A stretch of 64,000 bases of DNA from Vagococcus martis (lineage in GTDB: Bacteria > Bacillota > Bacilli > Lactobacillales > Vagococcaceae). Below the pieces are notes generated by a model. It saw only the letters and a list, made by a program, of their open reading frames with translations, did not search any database and was not told the origin of the DNA. The number at the start of each line of letters is the position of its first letter. The stretch's first letter is position 1. The position numbers and the translations under genes are program-made. Location of the stretch: the NCBI RefSeq assembly GCF_002026305.1, contig NZ_MVAB01000001.1, positions 682,001 through 746,000 on the forward strand, read 5' to 3'. Shown here piece by piece: positions 1 through 10,313 of this stretch.

Positions 1-312
1 AGCTGCAGGAGCACTTGCTACTGGTGCAGTTGCTTCTTCAGCTGGAGCGACTGTTTCTTCTTCATCTTCATGTCCTGGTGCGTCGATTTCAACTAATACG
101 TCACCAACGTTTGCTACTGTTCCTTCTGAAACAAGAACTTTTAGTACTTTACCTGTTACAGGAGAAGGAATTTCTTCTACTGATTTATCATTTTGTACCT
201 CTAATAACGTATCGTCTTCGTTGATTGTGTCGCCTTCTTTAACAAACAATTTAACGATTTCGCCTTCTGCGATACCTTCACCAATGTCTGGTAATTTAAA
301 TTTAAAAGCCAT
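1..312 (-). CDS. pdhC: Pyruvate dehydrogenase E2 (dihydrolipoamide acetyltransferase), N-terminal part
   Basis: First 104 codons only; the gene runs off the left edge of the window. It begins [13 protein letters not shown] and contains one complete lipoyl domain (about residues 1-77), with the lipoyl-acceptor lysine in the motif NDKSVE at residue 43. An acidic then Ala/Pro-rich linker starts at about residue 80. E2 forms the core of the pyruvate dehydrogenase complex and passes the acetyl group from the E1 heterotetramer to CoA. It follows pdhB after 46 bp, with a good Shine-Dalgarno (AAGGAG) before the ATG, so it belongs to the pdhABC operon. The linker sequence suggests a further lipoyl or subunit-binding domain outside the window, but that cannot be seen. 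Confidence 0.95.
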   Translation of the reverse strand, partial: MAFKFKLPDIGEGIAEGEIVKLFVKEGDTINEDDTLLEVQNDKSVEEIPSPVTGKVLKVLVSEGTVANVGDVLVEIDAPGHEDEEETVAPAEEATAPVASAPAA

Positions 313-358
313 CTGTTATTTCTCTCCTTCTGTTGTGCATTCAGTTAATTTCGACTAA

Positions 359-1336
359 TTAGAATGAATGAATTTCTCTTACTTTTTCTTCGATATCTGA
401 TGCATTTGGTAACCATGCACCTTCTGCTTGACCAAATGGATAAACTGTATCAGGTGCTGACACACGTCCGATTGGTGCTTCTAAAGAAAGAACCGCTCTT
501 TCTGAAATTTCTGAAACAACTTGAGCGCCAACTCCGGCTTGTCTTTGAGCTTCTTGAACGACTACAACACGTCCTGTTTTCTCAACAGAGGCAATAATTG
601 TATCTACATCTAATGGTGCAACTGTTCTTAAGTCAATGATTTCAACAGAGATGCCATCTTTTTCTAATGCTTCTGCTGCTTTGATTGCTTCACGAACCAT
701 TGCTCCGTAAGTAATAATTGAAACATCTGTTCCTTCACGAGTTACAGCTGCTTTATCTAAAGGAACTGTGTAAGCTTCTTCTGGAACTTCTTCACGGAAT
801 GAACGGTATAATTTCATGTGCTCTAAGAAAACAACTGGATCGTTGTCACGAATAGCTGAAATTAATAATCCTTTTGCGTCATATGGATTACTTGGGATAA
901 CCACACGTACACCTGGTGATTGAGCGATTAAACCTTCTAAGTTATCCGCATGCATTTCAGGAGTATGAACCCCACCACCAAATGGTGCGCGGATTGTAAC
1001 TGGAATATTACGAGTACCACTCATACGGTAACGAGTACGAGCCATTTGTCCGATAATTTCATCCATTACTTCAAATACGAAACCAAAGAACTGGATTTCT
1101 GCTACTGGACGGAAGTTTTCTAAAGCTAAACCGAATGCTAAACCACCGATACCTGATTCAGCTAATGGTGTATCAAATACACGATCTACACCAAATTTTT
1201 CTTGTAATCCTTCAGTGGCACGGAATACCCCACCGTTATTACCAACATCTTCACCAAATACTAATACATCTGGATTTGCTTCAAGTTCTATTGCTAAAGC
1301 ATCTGTAATTGCTTGAATCATTGTTTTTTGTGCCAT
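359..1336 (-). CDS. pdhB: Pyruvate dehydrogenase E1 component, beta subunit
   Basis: 325 residues, the usual length for E1-beta. It is a transketolase-like pyrimidine-binding subunit that pairs with PdhA to decarboxylate pyruvate on thiamine diphosphate. Recognisable stretches are FGEDVG near residue 27, DTPLAESGI near 55, and the C-terminal transketolase domain with [13 protein letters not shown] near 260. It starts 3 bp after the pdhA stop, indicating translational coupling, and is followed by pdhC. A branched-chain 2-oxoacid E1 is a formal alternative, but the order alpha-beta-E2 with no bkd or ptb/buk genes nearby favours PDH. Confidence 0.94.
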   Translation of the reverse strand: MAQKTMIQAITDALAIELEANPDVLVFGEDVGNNGGVFRATEGLQEKFGVDRVFDTPLAESGIGGLAFGLALENFRPVAEIQFFGFVFEVMDEIIGQMARTRYRMSGTRNIPVTIRAPFGGGVHTPEMHADNLEGLIAQSPGVRVVIPSNPYDAKGLLISAIRDNDPVVFLEHMKLYRSFREEVPEEAYTVPLDKAAVTREGTDVSIITYGAMVREAIKAAEALEKDGISVEIIDLRTVAPLDVDTIIASVEKTGRVVVVQEAQRQAGVGAQVVSEISERAVLSLEAPIGRVSAPDTVYPFGQAEGAWLPNASDIEEKVREIHSF

Positions 1337-1339
1337 GAT

Positions 1340-2810
<1,471 letters not shown>

Positions 2811-2843
2811 AAAAAGAACTCCTAACACGTAAGAGTTCTTTTT
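2811..2843 (-). terminator. Rho-independent terminator of mgtA
   Basis: Inverted repeat AAAAAGAACTC / GAGTTCTTTTT with an 11-nt loop, 49 bp past the mgtA stop. On the minus strand the stem ends in a U tract. Confidence 0.8.
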
Positions 2844-2891
2844 ATTAGAAAACATTATTGTTTTTTCGTGAAGAAAGTGAGTTTTTTCACG

Positions 2892-5426
2892 TTATATCCA
2901 TTCATGATATTTTTTAATGTATATTTTTTTGATTAATTGTTGTAAAACAAGATATGAAAAACTAATTCCTATTAACCATATCCAGTATTCACTAGGTAGT
3001 GCTCCAAAATCAAATGCTTGTCTAAGTGGTTCAAATAAAATAATAAATAATCCTGAACCAATTGCTAAACTACTCATAATTAACATTGGTGGACTGGCTA
3101 TACTTTGAATGAATGGAATTTTTTCCGTACGAATGACATGCACAACCAGTGTTTGCGTAAATAATCCAACTAAGAACCAACCAGATTGGAAGACACTTTG
3201 CTGCGCAACTGTATTAGCTCCAATCACAAACCACATCACAGCAAACGTGATAATATCAAAAATACTACTGATTGGGCCTATGAAGAGAGTGAAATGCAAC
3301 AGATTTTTTATATCAAATCTTACTGGTTTCATGATTTGCTCTTCATCGACATTATCCCACGGCATAGCAAGTTGTGAAATATCATAAACTAAATTCTGTA
3401 TTAATAATTGAATTGATAACATTGGTAAGAATGGTAAAAAAGCACTCGCAACTAAAACAGAAAAGACATTCCCAAAGTTCGAACTAATCGTAATCATGAT
3501 ATACTTCATCATATTTTTAAATACTTTACGTCCTTCGAGTACCCCATCTTCTAATACAACTAAACTTTTTTCAAGAAGAATGATGGAGCTTGCTTCTTTT
3601 GTAATATCAGCCGCAGTATCAACTGAAATCCCAACATCTGCCGCTCTTAACGCTGGAGCATCATTAATCCCATCTCCCATAAACCCGACTGTTTCACCTT
3701 GATCTTTTAAAGTATTTATAATTCGTGCTTTTTGCATGGGGTTTAACTTCGCAAATAGTTGCACTTCATTCACTGCTTGTTTTAATTCATCATCATCCAT
3801 AGTATCTATGTCTGTTCCAATATATGATTTATCAACTTCGATGCCAACATCACTACACACTTTTCGAGACACAATTTCATTGTCTCCTGTTAATACTTTT
3901 ACATTGACTCCATGTTGATGCAATGAAGAAATCGCTGTAACTGCTGATTGTTTTGCCGGGTCTAAAAATCCAACAAACCCAACCAGTATCATATCTGACT
4001 CATCACTAACAGCATAAGTCGGTGTGTCATGGACATCTCGTTTATAAGCGACCGTAATCACACGCATCCCTTGTTCATTCATTCGTCTGTTTACATCTGA
4101 CATTTGTTCAATCAACTCATCAGTTAGCGGAACAATTTCGTCATCAATTTCAACAGATGAACAGATTGCCGCCATCTCTTCAACGGCTCCTTTTGTTATC
4201 ATCAATTGATGGCCGTCTCTTTTTAGCGCAACTGTCAAACGACGTCTAGAAAAATCAAATGGAATCTCATCTATTTTTTCAATTTTATCTGTTATCATTT
4301 TATCTGGATTGGTTTCATAATAATTAATAATGGCATGATCCATTAAGTTTTTCCAACCTGTTTGATAGTTTGAATTGAGGTAGGCCATATCTAATACTTT
4401 TTGATTTGAATCGCCTAAAGGACTAACATGTTCTACTAATACCACTCTATCCTCTGTAATAGTTCCTGTCTTATCAGTACAAAGAACCGTCATAGACCCT
4501 AAGTTTTGAATAGCATTTAATTCTTTTACAATTACTTTTTTCTTAGCTAGCGTTTGTGACCCTTTAGCTAAGTTACTAGTCACAATCATTGGCAACATTT
4601 CTGGTGTTAACCCAACTGCAACTGCTATTGCAAAGAAGAACGCTTGTGTCCAATCCCCTTTTGATAAACCATTTATCAAAAATACAACTGGGAACAATAC
4701 TGTCACCATTTTTAGTAATAATTTACTGATACGATTTAAATCACGGTCAAAACTTGTTAACGCACGAGCTGTACTAGCAGATTTCGCAATATCGCCAAAG
4801 AATGTATCTTGACCTGTTCTTAAAATAATGACTTCACCTTGACCACTCAAGATATCTGTTCCCATAAAAACTAAATTATTTAAATCAATCGCTGAAGTGT
4901 CTTCATCAACTTTTACATCAACCTTATCTGACTCAAATTTTTCAACTGGCATTGACTCCCCTGTTAAAGAAGACTGATTAACAAACAAGTCTTTCGTCCA
5001 AACAAGAACCCCATCTGCTGGTATCATATCTCCAGCTGATAAGTACACAATGTCTCCAGGAACCACATCCTCCATTGGACGTTCTTTTATCTCGCCATCT
5101 CTTTTAACCGCACTAGTATGTTTCACCAAATTTTGTAATGACAGTGACTCTTTTTGTGCTTTAAAATCTTGTGCAAAACGAATAAAGGCACTGATTAAAA
5201 TCATGGTACTCATCACAAGAACTGCTTCAAAATCTTTTGTTAAAGCTGAAACGATTAATAATGCTGCTAAAACATAAATAAATGGATCCATGAATGATTC
5301 AAGTAACACTCGATACCAATGCTTAGGTTTTTGCACATTCACTTTGTTCTCACCAAATTCATCTAGCCGTTTTTCAGCGTCTTCTGAACTCAGTCCATCA
5401 GGTGAGGTTCGAAACTCCATCATCAA
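2892..5426 (-). CDS. mgtA: Magnesium-translocating P-type ATPase (N-terminus displaced by frameshift)
   Basis: 844 residues in this frame. All P-type hallmarks are present: TGES in the actuator domain, phosphorylation motif CTDKTGT (about residue 316), and hinge GDGINDAP (about 600). The overall pattern is the MgtA/MgtB Mg2+ importer (P3B) type, with about ten membrane helices. The frame opens at a TTG/ATG cluster with no good ribosome site. A strongly Shine-Dalgarno-preceded ATG lies at 5497-5499 and encodes a sensible MgtA N-terminus that stops at 5443. Removing one A from the A8 run at 5451-5458 joins the two. Monocistronic, with a terminator at 2811. Function as a Mg2+ importer is by family; whether this copy makes full-length protein is uncertain. 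Confidence 0.88.
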   Translation of the reverse strand: MMMEFRTSPDGLSSEDAEKRLDEFGENKVNVQKPKHWYRVLLESFMDPFIYVLAALLIVSALTKDFEAVLVMSTMILISAFIRFAQDFKAQKESLSLQNLVKHTSAVKRDGEIKERPMEDVVPGDIVYLSAGDMIPADGVLVWTKDLFVNQSSLTGESMPVEKFESDKVDVKVDEDTSAIDLNNLVFMGTDILSGQGEVIILRTGQDTFFGDIAKSASTARALTSFDRDLNRISKLLLKMVTVLFPVVFLINGLSKGDWTQAFFFAIAVAVGLTPEMLPMIVTSNLAKGSQTLAKKKVIVKELNAIQNLGSMTVLCTDKTGTITEDRVVLVEHVSPLGDSNQKVLDMAYLNSNYQTGWKNLMDHAIINYYETNPDKMITDKIEKIDEIPFDFSRRRLTVALKRDGHQLMITKGAVEEMAAICSSVEIDDEIVPLTDELIEQMSDVNRRMNEQGMRVITVAYKRDVHDTPTYAVSDESDMILVGFVGFLDPAKQSAVTAISSLHQHGVNVKVLTGDNEIVSRKVCSDVGIEVDKSYIGTDIDTMDDDELKQAVNEVQLFAKLNPMQKARIINTLKDQGETVGFMGDGINDAPALRAADVGISVDTAADITKEASSIILLEKSLVVLEDGVLEGRKVFKNMMKYIMITISSNFGNVFSVLVASAFLPFLPMLSIQLLIQNLVYDISQLAMPWDNVDEEQIMKPVRFDIKNLLHFTLFIGPISSIFDIITFAVMWFVIGANTVAQQSVFQSGWFLVGLFTQTLVVHVIRTEKIPFIQSIASPPMLIMSSLAIGSGLFIILFEPLRQAFDFGALPSEYWIWLIGISFSYLVLQQLIKKIYIKKYHEWI

Positions 5427-5442
5427 CTCTCGAACACTTAGA

Positions 5443-5499
5443 TTAGACAGTTTTTTTTAGTTCATCATTTTTTTTATTGACTGCTTCTTCTTTTGCCAT
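5443..5499 (-). other. mgtA: Out-of-frame N-terminal segment of mgtA
   Basis: ATG at 5497-5499, preceded by the strong Shine-Dalgarno GTAGGAGGA at 6-7 nt spacing, encodes an 18-residue lysine-rich peptide (MAKEEAVNKKND...) ending at a TAA at 5443-5445. It contains two A8 runs (5451-5458 and one near 5468-5475). With one A fewer in the promoter-distal run the frame continues as LKKLSNLSVRELMMEF directly into mgtA. So this is the natural start of mgtA, separated by a single-base indel, unless slippage restores the frame. Confidence 0.75.
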
Positions 5500-5719
5500 G
5501 TGCATTCCTCCTACAACTAAAGTCTCCTCCCTATCATAACATGCATAAGTATTCTTTTCATTTAATCTGAGTTTTTATAAATAAAGTGTACATTTTTTGT
5601 AAAAAAAATAGACAAAAACCTTAATTAGCCAACTTATAAAACAAATCATTGCATTTACTAATCATTTTATAACAGACTAATAGATTTATTAATTAATACT
5701 TAACCTCTAGATGAAAACA
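5500..5719. promoter_or_regulatory. mgtA upstream region
   Basis: An AT-rich spacer between the aquaporin terminator and mgtA. On the minus strand there is a possible -10 TATGAT about 35 nt before the mgtA Shine-Dalgarno, but no good -35. I see no M-box or other recognisable Mg2+-responsive leader. Confidence 0.25.
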
Positions 5720-5756
5720 AAAAAACAACCACAGCCTATTGACCATGATTGTTTTA
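5720..5756 (-). terminator. Terminator of the acyl-CoA/aquaporin operon
   Basis: Minus-strand stem AAAACAATCA / TGGTTGTTTT (one G-U pair) followed by a run of T, immediately after the aquaporin stop codon. It marks the end of the seven-gene operon. Confidence 0.6.
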
Positions 5757-5761
5757 AGATA

Positions 5762-6421
5762 TTATTCTTCTGTTTGTAATAATGTTTTTGCAATTACTGC
5801 TGCAATCAATCCACCAACTAATGGCGCTAAGATGTATAACCATAATTGACTCATCGCGTCACCTCCGACAAATAAGGCTGGTGACATACTTCTAACTGGG
5901 TTAACTGACATACCTGTTAATGGTACACCGATAAAATGTAGCATTGTTAAAGTTAAACCAATTGCTAAACCATTATATGATGTTTCACCTTTTTTACTTG
6001 TTACAGACATAATCACAAATACTAAAATGGCTGTTAGTGTCATTTCAATAATGAATGCACCAGCTGTTGAAATATCTTGATAAGTTGTTTGAGCTAGGTT
6101 ATCTACACCTAAATCAGTCATTCCTAAAATTAATCTTAATAGACCAGTACCTAGTATTGCGCCAATCATTTGTCCAACAACATAAATAACAAATTCTTTG
6201 ACATCCATACGTTTGTTCACTAAAAATGCTAATGTCACAGCTGGGTTTAAATGTGCCCCAGAAATTTGACCGATTGTATTAGCCGCAACCATAATAGCTA
6301 AACCAAAACCTAATCCAATACCTAATGTTCCAACGACATTACCACTTAAAACTGCTGTACCTGTACCAATAAAGACTAAAAAGAATGTCCCTATTACTTC
6401 TGCTAAACCTTTTTTTACCAA
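5762..6421 (-). CDS. MIP-family aquaporin / glycerol channel, AqpZ-like
   Basis: 219 residues with six predicted membrane helices and the two half-helix motifs of the MIP family. The first is canonical, HLNPAVT (about residue 60). The second is SVNPVRS, an NPV in place of NPA, with the selectivity-filter arginine retained directly after it. Length and the second-loop context resemble AqpZ-type water channels more than GlpF glycerol facilitators. It is the last gene of the acyl-CoA operon, 22 bp after the metallo-hydrolase, and is followed by a terminator. Passage of water or small neutral solutes through the cytoplasmic membrane is inferred from the family. Its link to the acyl-CoA genes is unexplained. 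Confidence 0.85.
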   Translation of the reverse strand: MVKKGLAEVIGTFFLVFIGTGTAVLSGNVVGTLGIGLGFGLAIMVAANTIGQISGAHLNPAVTLAFLVNKRMDVKEFVIYVVGQMIGAILGTGLLRLILGMTDLGVDNLAQTTYQDISTAGAFIIEMTLTAILVFVIMSVTSKKGETSYNGLAIGLTLTMLHFIGVPLTGMSVNPVRSMSPALFVGGDAMSQLWLYILAPLVGGLIAAVIAKTLLQTEE

Positions 6422-6443
6422 AATACTTCCCCCTATTTTACAT

Positions 6444-7307
6444 TTACCTTATAATTCTTTCTCTAGAACGCTCTAGAGTGTCTACCTTTTCTTTACCCTC
6501 TTGGTCCCACTGAATCATACGATAAAAGGCATCATGATAGAAAATAAATTTATAATTGTTTTCATATGCTTCTTTTAACAGTTTTTCTTTATTTGCTATG
6601 GATGTCATTGGGTAATCATCATAAGCGAGTACCCATAAAGGATTTTGATGAGCGTGAGTTGGCATGATATCTGCCATATGAATCATCGTCTCACCGTTTT
6701 GTTCAAGTTTAATGACAGAGTGTCCATTGCTATGTCCACCTGTATGTATCATTGTAATACCTGGAAACACTTCAATTTCATCATCATAAATCACTACTTG
6801 ATCTACGATTGGTTCCCAATTATACGCCCAATATGTACTTTTTGACCGGATATTCGGGTGTTGAAGTTCGTCCCACTCAATGGCTTGAACATATATTTTT
6901 GCATTTGGAAAGACAGATACATAACCACCATCGTCAGTTGGTTTAGTTAATCCAGTTGCATGGTCAAAGTGCATGTGAGTCATTAAAAGAACGTCAATGT
7001 CTTCAAAAGTCAATCCTAGTTCTTTTAAAGATGACTCAACTTCAGATTCCCAAGCAACACCGAAAATCTTCTTTTGTTTATCCGTAAATTTTCCATTTCC
7101 TACACCAGCATCAATCAAGTAATTTTTACCTTGATATTGAATTAAGATAGGATCTGTCGGTAACTCAATCTGATTTTTTTCGTTCACTGGATATTTTCTT
7201 GTCCAAACTGGTTTTGGTACAACGCCAAACATCGCTCCACCATCCAAACAAGTCATTCCACCTTCTAACCAGGTTAATTTCATATCATGAAACGTTAATG
7301 TATCCAT
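6444..7307 (-). CDS. Metallo-beta-lactamase-fold hydrolase, YtnP/lactonase-like
   Basis: 287 residues. The zinc motif HMHFDHATG (about residue 110) is the HxHxDH signature of the metallo-beta-lactamase fold. A further metal ligand is HSNGHS near 195, and DAGVGNGKF near 65 resembles the YtnP branch of lactonases, which opens the ring of N-acyl-homoserine lactones. Cytoplasmic, with no signal peptide. It lies 21 bp after the CoA-transferase and 22 bp before the aquaporin, so is co-transcribed with short-chain acyl-CoA genes. A thioesterase or lactonase acting on hydroxyacyl compounds would fit that context, but the substrate is not shown by the sequence. Confidence 0.8.
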   Translation of the reverse strand: MDTLTFHDMKLTWLEGGMTCLDGGAMFGVVPKPVWTRKYPVNEKNQIELPTDPILIQYQGKNYLIDAGVGNGKFTDKQKKIFGVAWESEVESSLKELGLTFEDIDVLLMTHMHFDHATGLTKPTDDGGYVSVFPNAKIYVQAIEWDELQHPNIRSKSTYWAYNWEPIVDQVVIYDDEIEVFPGITMIHTGGHSNGHSVIKLEQNGETMIHMADIMPTHAHQNPLWVLAYDDYPMTSIANKEKLLKEAYENNYKFIFYHDAFYRMIQWDQEGKEKVDTLERSRERIIR

Positions 7308-7328
7308 CTGATTTCCTCCTAGTAGTGA

Positions 7329-8615
7329 TTACATATAGTTCATTTCTTTAGCTTTTGCTTTTAGTTCATCTCTAAATTTAGGATGAGCAATATTGATTAA
7401 TCTTTCAGTTCGTTCAAAGATTGTACTACCTTTAAGTTCCGCACTTCCATACTCAGTCACCACTGTATCAATATCATTTTTTGATGTTGCCACAGGTGCA
7501 CCTTCAAATAAAGTTGGTACGATTGTTGAAATTTCATCATTTTTAGCTGTAGAGTATAAACAAATGATACCAGTACCACTCTCTGTTAAGCGTACCCCCT
7601 TCATAAAGTCTGATTGTCCACCTGTTGATGAATAGTAAAACCCTTTCACTCTTTCTGAATTACATTGACCAAGAAAATCCACTTCAATAGCAGAATTAAT
7701 TGCAAATAAGTTTTTCATCTTACTAATTGTGTCAAAACTATTTGTATAATCACATGGTAACATCAAAATATCAGGGTTATTATCCATAAAATCATAAAGG
7801 CGCTTGCTTCCGATTGCAAAAGTGGCAACCGACTTACCATTATGAATCTCTTTTTTACTATTGTCAATAACACCTTTTTCAGCTAAATCTACTAATTTTT
7901 CTGGTAACATTTCAGTATGTAAGCCAAGATGTTTTTTATCAGTTAGATATTCCATAACAGCATTTGGCATTGCACCAAAACCAATTTGTAACGTGTCTCC
8001 ATCTTTAACTTTTTTCGCAATTTCACGGCCCACAGCTAAGTCTTTTTCATTTGGTGTTGGACTTACTAATTCAGGCAGATCAACATTATTTTCAATTAAA
8101 GCATCAACTTGGCTGATGTGAATTGTATTTTTTTCACCAAACGTTCTTGGCATGTTTTCATTAACTTCAAGCACAATACGTTTTGCTCCTTCAATCAATG
8201 ACGCAACGTAAGATGGACTAGTTCCTAATGAGAAGTTACCATCTTCATCCATTGGTGATACAGTTGCCATAATCACTAACTTGTCACCTTCACGTTTTTT
8301 TAAGATAGATGGAATATCAGAAAAATGATTTGGTAATAAGTCAATATTTCCTTCATTCATTTCTTTTCTATCCATTCCAGAAAGAAAAATAGAGATTTGA
8401 CGTAATTTTGATTTATCTACATCAACCGTTGGAAAACTAGGTAACATACGATATAGGGAGTTGCCATCTAGTGTATCCATTTCTCTAATGGCATCTAATA
8501 AAGCTGGTGGTTCACCCGGCATTATAGGGAAAACAATCGCGTCTCCTGGTTCAATGACGCTGACCGCATCTTTTGCTGACTTAATTTTTTCATTATATAA
8601 GTTATCGTAATTCAT
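7329..8615 (-). CDS. Acetyl-CoA hydrolase/transferase family CoA-transferase
   Basis: 428 residues. It matches the acetyl-CoA hydrolase/CoA-transferase family (butyryl-CoA:acetate or 4-hydroxybutyrate CoA-transferase). IGFGAMPNAV near residue 218 is the CoA/oxyanion loop. The conserved acidic block AIEVDFLGQCNSE near 315 carries the candidate catalytic glutamate that forms the glutamyl-CoA thioester. STGGQSDFMKG follows, as usual. In context with thiolase, dehydrogenase and hydratase it would activate short-chain acids to CoA esters, or release them, at the expense of acetyl-CoA. It starts 2-3 bp after the annotated end of the hydratase. Specificity (acetate, butyrate or other) cannot be read from sequence alone. 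Confidence 0.87.
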   Translation of the reverse strand: MNYDNLYNEKIKSAKDAVSVIEPGDAIVFPIMPGEPPALLDAIREMDTLDGNSLYRMLPSFPTVDVDKSKLRQISIFLSGMDRKEMNEGNIDLLPNHFSDIPSILKKREGDKLVIMATVSPMDEDGNFSLGTSPSYVASLIEGAKRIVLEVNENMPRTFGEKNTIHISQVDALIENNVDLPELVSPTPNEKDLAVGREIAKKVKDGDTLQIGFGAMPNAVMEYLTDKKHLGLHTEMLPEKLVDLAEKGVIDNSKKEIHNGKSVATFAIGSKRLYDFMDNNPDILMLPCDYTNSFDTISKMKNLFAINSAIEVDFLGQCNSERVKGFYYSSTGGQSDFMKGVRLTESGTGIICLYSTAKNDEISTIVPTLFEGAPVATSKNDIDTVVTEYGSAELKGSTIFERTERLINIAHPKFRDELKAKAKEMNYM

Positions 8616-8617
8616 GG

Positions 8618-9442
8618 TTAAACTCTCCTTATTATTGTCAGTTTTTTCTGAATTTTCAGTTTTTTTTCAAATTTAGGTTTACGTTTGTTAATGAAAGCGT
8701 CCATGCCTTCTGTTTGATCTTTCGTTGAAAACAGCGAGCCAAATACTTCTGCTTCAAGTCTTAATCCATTTGCTAAGCTCATTTCAATTCCTGCATCAAT
8801 GACTTCTTTGCTTAGTTCTACTGCAAGTGGTGCATTCTTTTTAATTTGGTTTGCTAATTCCATTGCTTCGTTTTGTAAATCATCAAAACTTACAACTTTA
8901 TTAACTAATCCCATACGTAGTGCATCTTCAGCTGAAACAATTTTTCCAGTAAAGATTAATTCTTTTGCTATACCTGTACCAACTAAACGAGCCAGACGTT
9001 GTGTTCCACCAAATCCTGGAATAATTCCCAAACCAACTTCTGGTTGGCCAAACTTCGCATTGTCAGAAGCGATACGCATATCACATGCTAAAGCTAATTC
9101 ACATCCACCGCCAAGTGCAAAACCATTTACACAAGCAATTGTTGGTTGTCTTAATGTACTTAATTTAAGGAATACATCATTTCCAATTTCTGAAAACGCG
9201 CGTCCTTCAAAAACTGTTTTGTCTTTCATCTCAGCAATATCTGCTCCTGCAACAAATGCTCTTTCACCAGTTCCTGTCACTAGTAACACGTCTATATCCT
9301 GACGAGAACTGACTTCATCAATTGCTTTACTAATTTCTTCTAAAACACCTGTACTTAATGCGTTTAACATTTTGGGACGTTCAATTTTTAACGTTCCAAC
9401 ACCGTTTTCGACAGATAAACTTAAATATTTATATGATTTCAT
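8618..9442 (-). CDS. Enoyl-CoA hydratase (crotonase family)
   Basis: 274 residues as read. Crotonase-fold features include the oxyanion-hole motif AFVAGADI near residue 65 and NGFALGGGCELALACD near 108. The catalytic glutamate pair is seen in ALGGGCELAL and in PEVGLGIIPGFGGTQRL. It hydrates 2-enoyl-CoA (crotonyl-CoA) to 3-hydroxyacyl-CoA. The last about 15 residues are atypical and read through the Shine-Dalgarno of the next gene. They follow an A8 run at 8660-8667; with A7 the protein would end KPKFEKN, close to the usual family end. Third from last enzyme of the operon, 15 bp after the 3-hydroxyacyl-CoA dehydrogenase. Confidence 0.9.
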   Translation of the reverse strand: MKSYKYLSLSVENGVGTLKIERPKMLNALSTGVLEEISKAIDEVSSRQDIDVLLVTGTGERAFVAGADIAEMKDKTVFEGRAFSEIGNDVFLKLSTLRQPTIACVNGFALGGGCELALACDMRIASDNAKFGQPEVGLGIIPGFGGTQRLARLVGTGIAKELIFTGKIVSAEDALRMGLVNKVVSFDDLQNEAMELANQIKKNAPLAVELSKEVIDAGIEMSLANGLRLEAEVFGSLFSTKDQTEGMDAFINKRKPKFEKKLKIQKKLTIIRRV

Positions 9443-9457
9443 GAATGATTCCTCCGA

Positions 9458-10312
9458 TTATTTTTTATAGTCGTAAAAGCCTTTTCCAGTTTTGTTACCT
9501 AACCATCCTGCTTCAACATATTTTTTAAGTAATGGAGCTGGACGATATTTAGAATCATTAAATCCATCATATAATACGTTCATGATAGCTAAACATGTAT
9601 CTAAACCAATGTAGTCAGCTAGAGCTAAAGGTCCCATTGGGTGGTTTGCACCTAATGTCATTGATTCATCAATTTCTGCTGCTGTTGCAATACCTTCACC
9701 TAGTACAAAAATGGCTTCATTGATCATAGGGATTAAAATACGGTTTACCGCAAACCCTGGTGAGTCTTTAATATCGATTGATACTTTTCTCATTTTACTT
9801 GCTACATCAAGAATAGCTTTTGCTGTTTCATCACTTGTTGCTAACCCATGATTAATTTCAACTAATTTCATTAATGGTACTGGGTTAAAGAAATGCATCC
9901 CTACTACTTTTTCCGGTCTATTAGTTACTGAAGCAATTTCTGTAATAGAAAGTGATGATGTATTTGTTGCTAAGATTGTATGTTCTGGTGCTAGTGCATC
10001 TAACTGTCTAAAAATATCTAATTTGATTTTTTTATTTTCAGTAGCTGCTTCAATTACTAAATCAACATTTTTTGCATCTTCATAAGATGTTGATAGGGTA
10101 ATTCTATCTAAAATTTCTTTTACTTCGTCTTCTGTTTTAGATCCACGTTTAACTGACTTTTCTAGAAACCCTTTAATTTTATCCAATCCGTTTTGTGTCG
10201 CAGTATCGTTAATGTCGTTCATATAAACGTTGTATCCAACTGTCGCTAGTACTTGAACAATCCCATTACCCATTTGTCCTGCTCCAACAACCATTACATT
10301 TTTAATATCCAT
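9458..10312 (-). CDS. hbd: 3-hydroxybutyryl-CoA dehydrogenase
   Basis: 284 residues, the standard length for a stand-alone short-chain 3-hydroxyacyl-CoA dehydrogenase. The Rossmann motif [11 protein letters not shown] (residues 8-18) binds NAD(P). ATNTSSLSI near 115 and [16 protein letters not shown] near 137 contain the catalytic serine and histidine. The C-terminal helical domain carries [16 protein letters not shown]. It interconverts 3-hydroxyacyl-CoA and acetoacetyl-CoA. Only 1 bp separates it from the preceding acyl-CoA dehydrogenase gene and 15 bp from the hydratase, so the operon is tightly coupled. Confidence 0.93.
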   Translation of the reverse strand: MDIKNVMVVGAGQMGNGIVQVLATVGYNVYMNDINDTATQNGLDKIKGFLEKSVKRGSKTEDEVKEILDRITLSTSYEDAKNVDLVIEAATENKKIKLDIFRQLDALAPEHTILATNTSSLSITEIASVTNRPEKVVGMHFFNPVPLMKLVEINHGLATSDETAKAILDVASKMRKVSIDIKDSPGFAVNRILIPMINEAIFVLGEGIATAAEIDESMTLGANHPMGPLALADYIGLDTCLAIMNVLYDGFNDSKYRPAPLLKKYVEAGWLGNKTGKGFYDYKK

Positions 10313-10313
10313 T

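Noticed and set aside
5500-5620. M-box or other Mg2+ riboswitch before mgtA
   Set aside because: The leader is short and AT-rich, with no conserved core that I can recognise.
8799-9302. 167-codon plus-strand reading frame opposite the enoyl-CoA hydratase
   Set aside because: Antisense shadow of a well-supported gene, with no ribosome site and a low-complexity composition.
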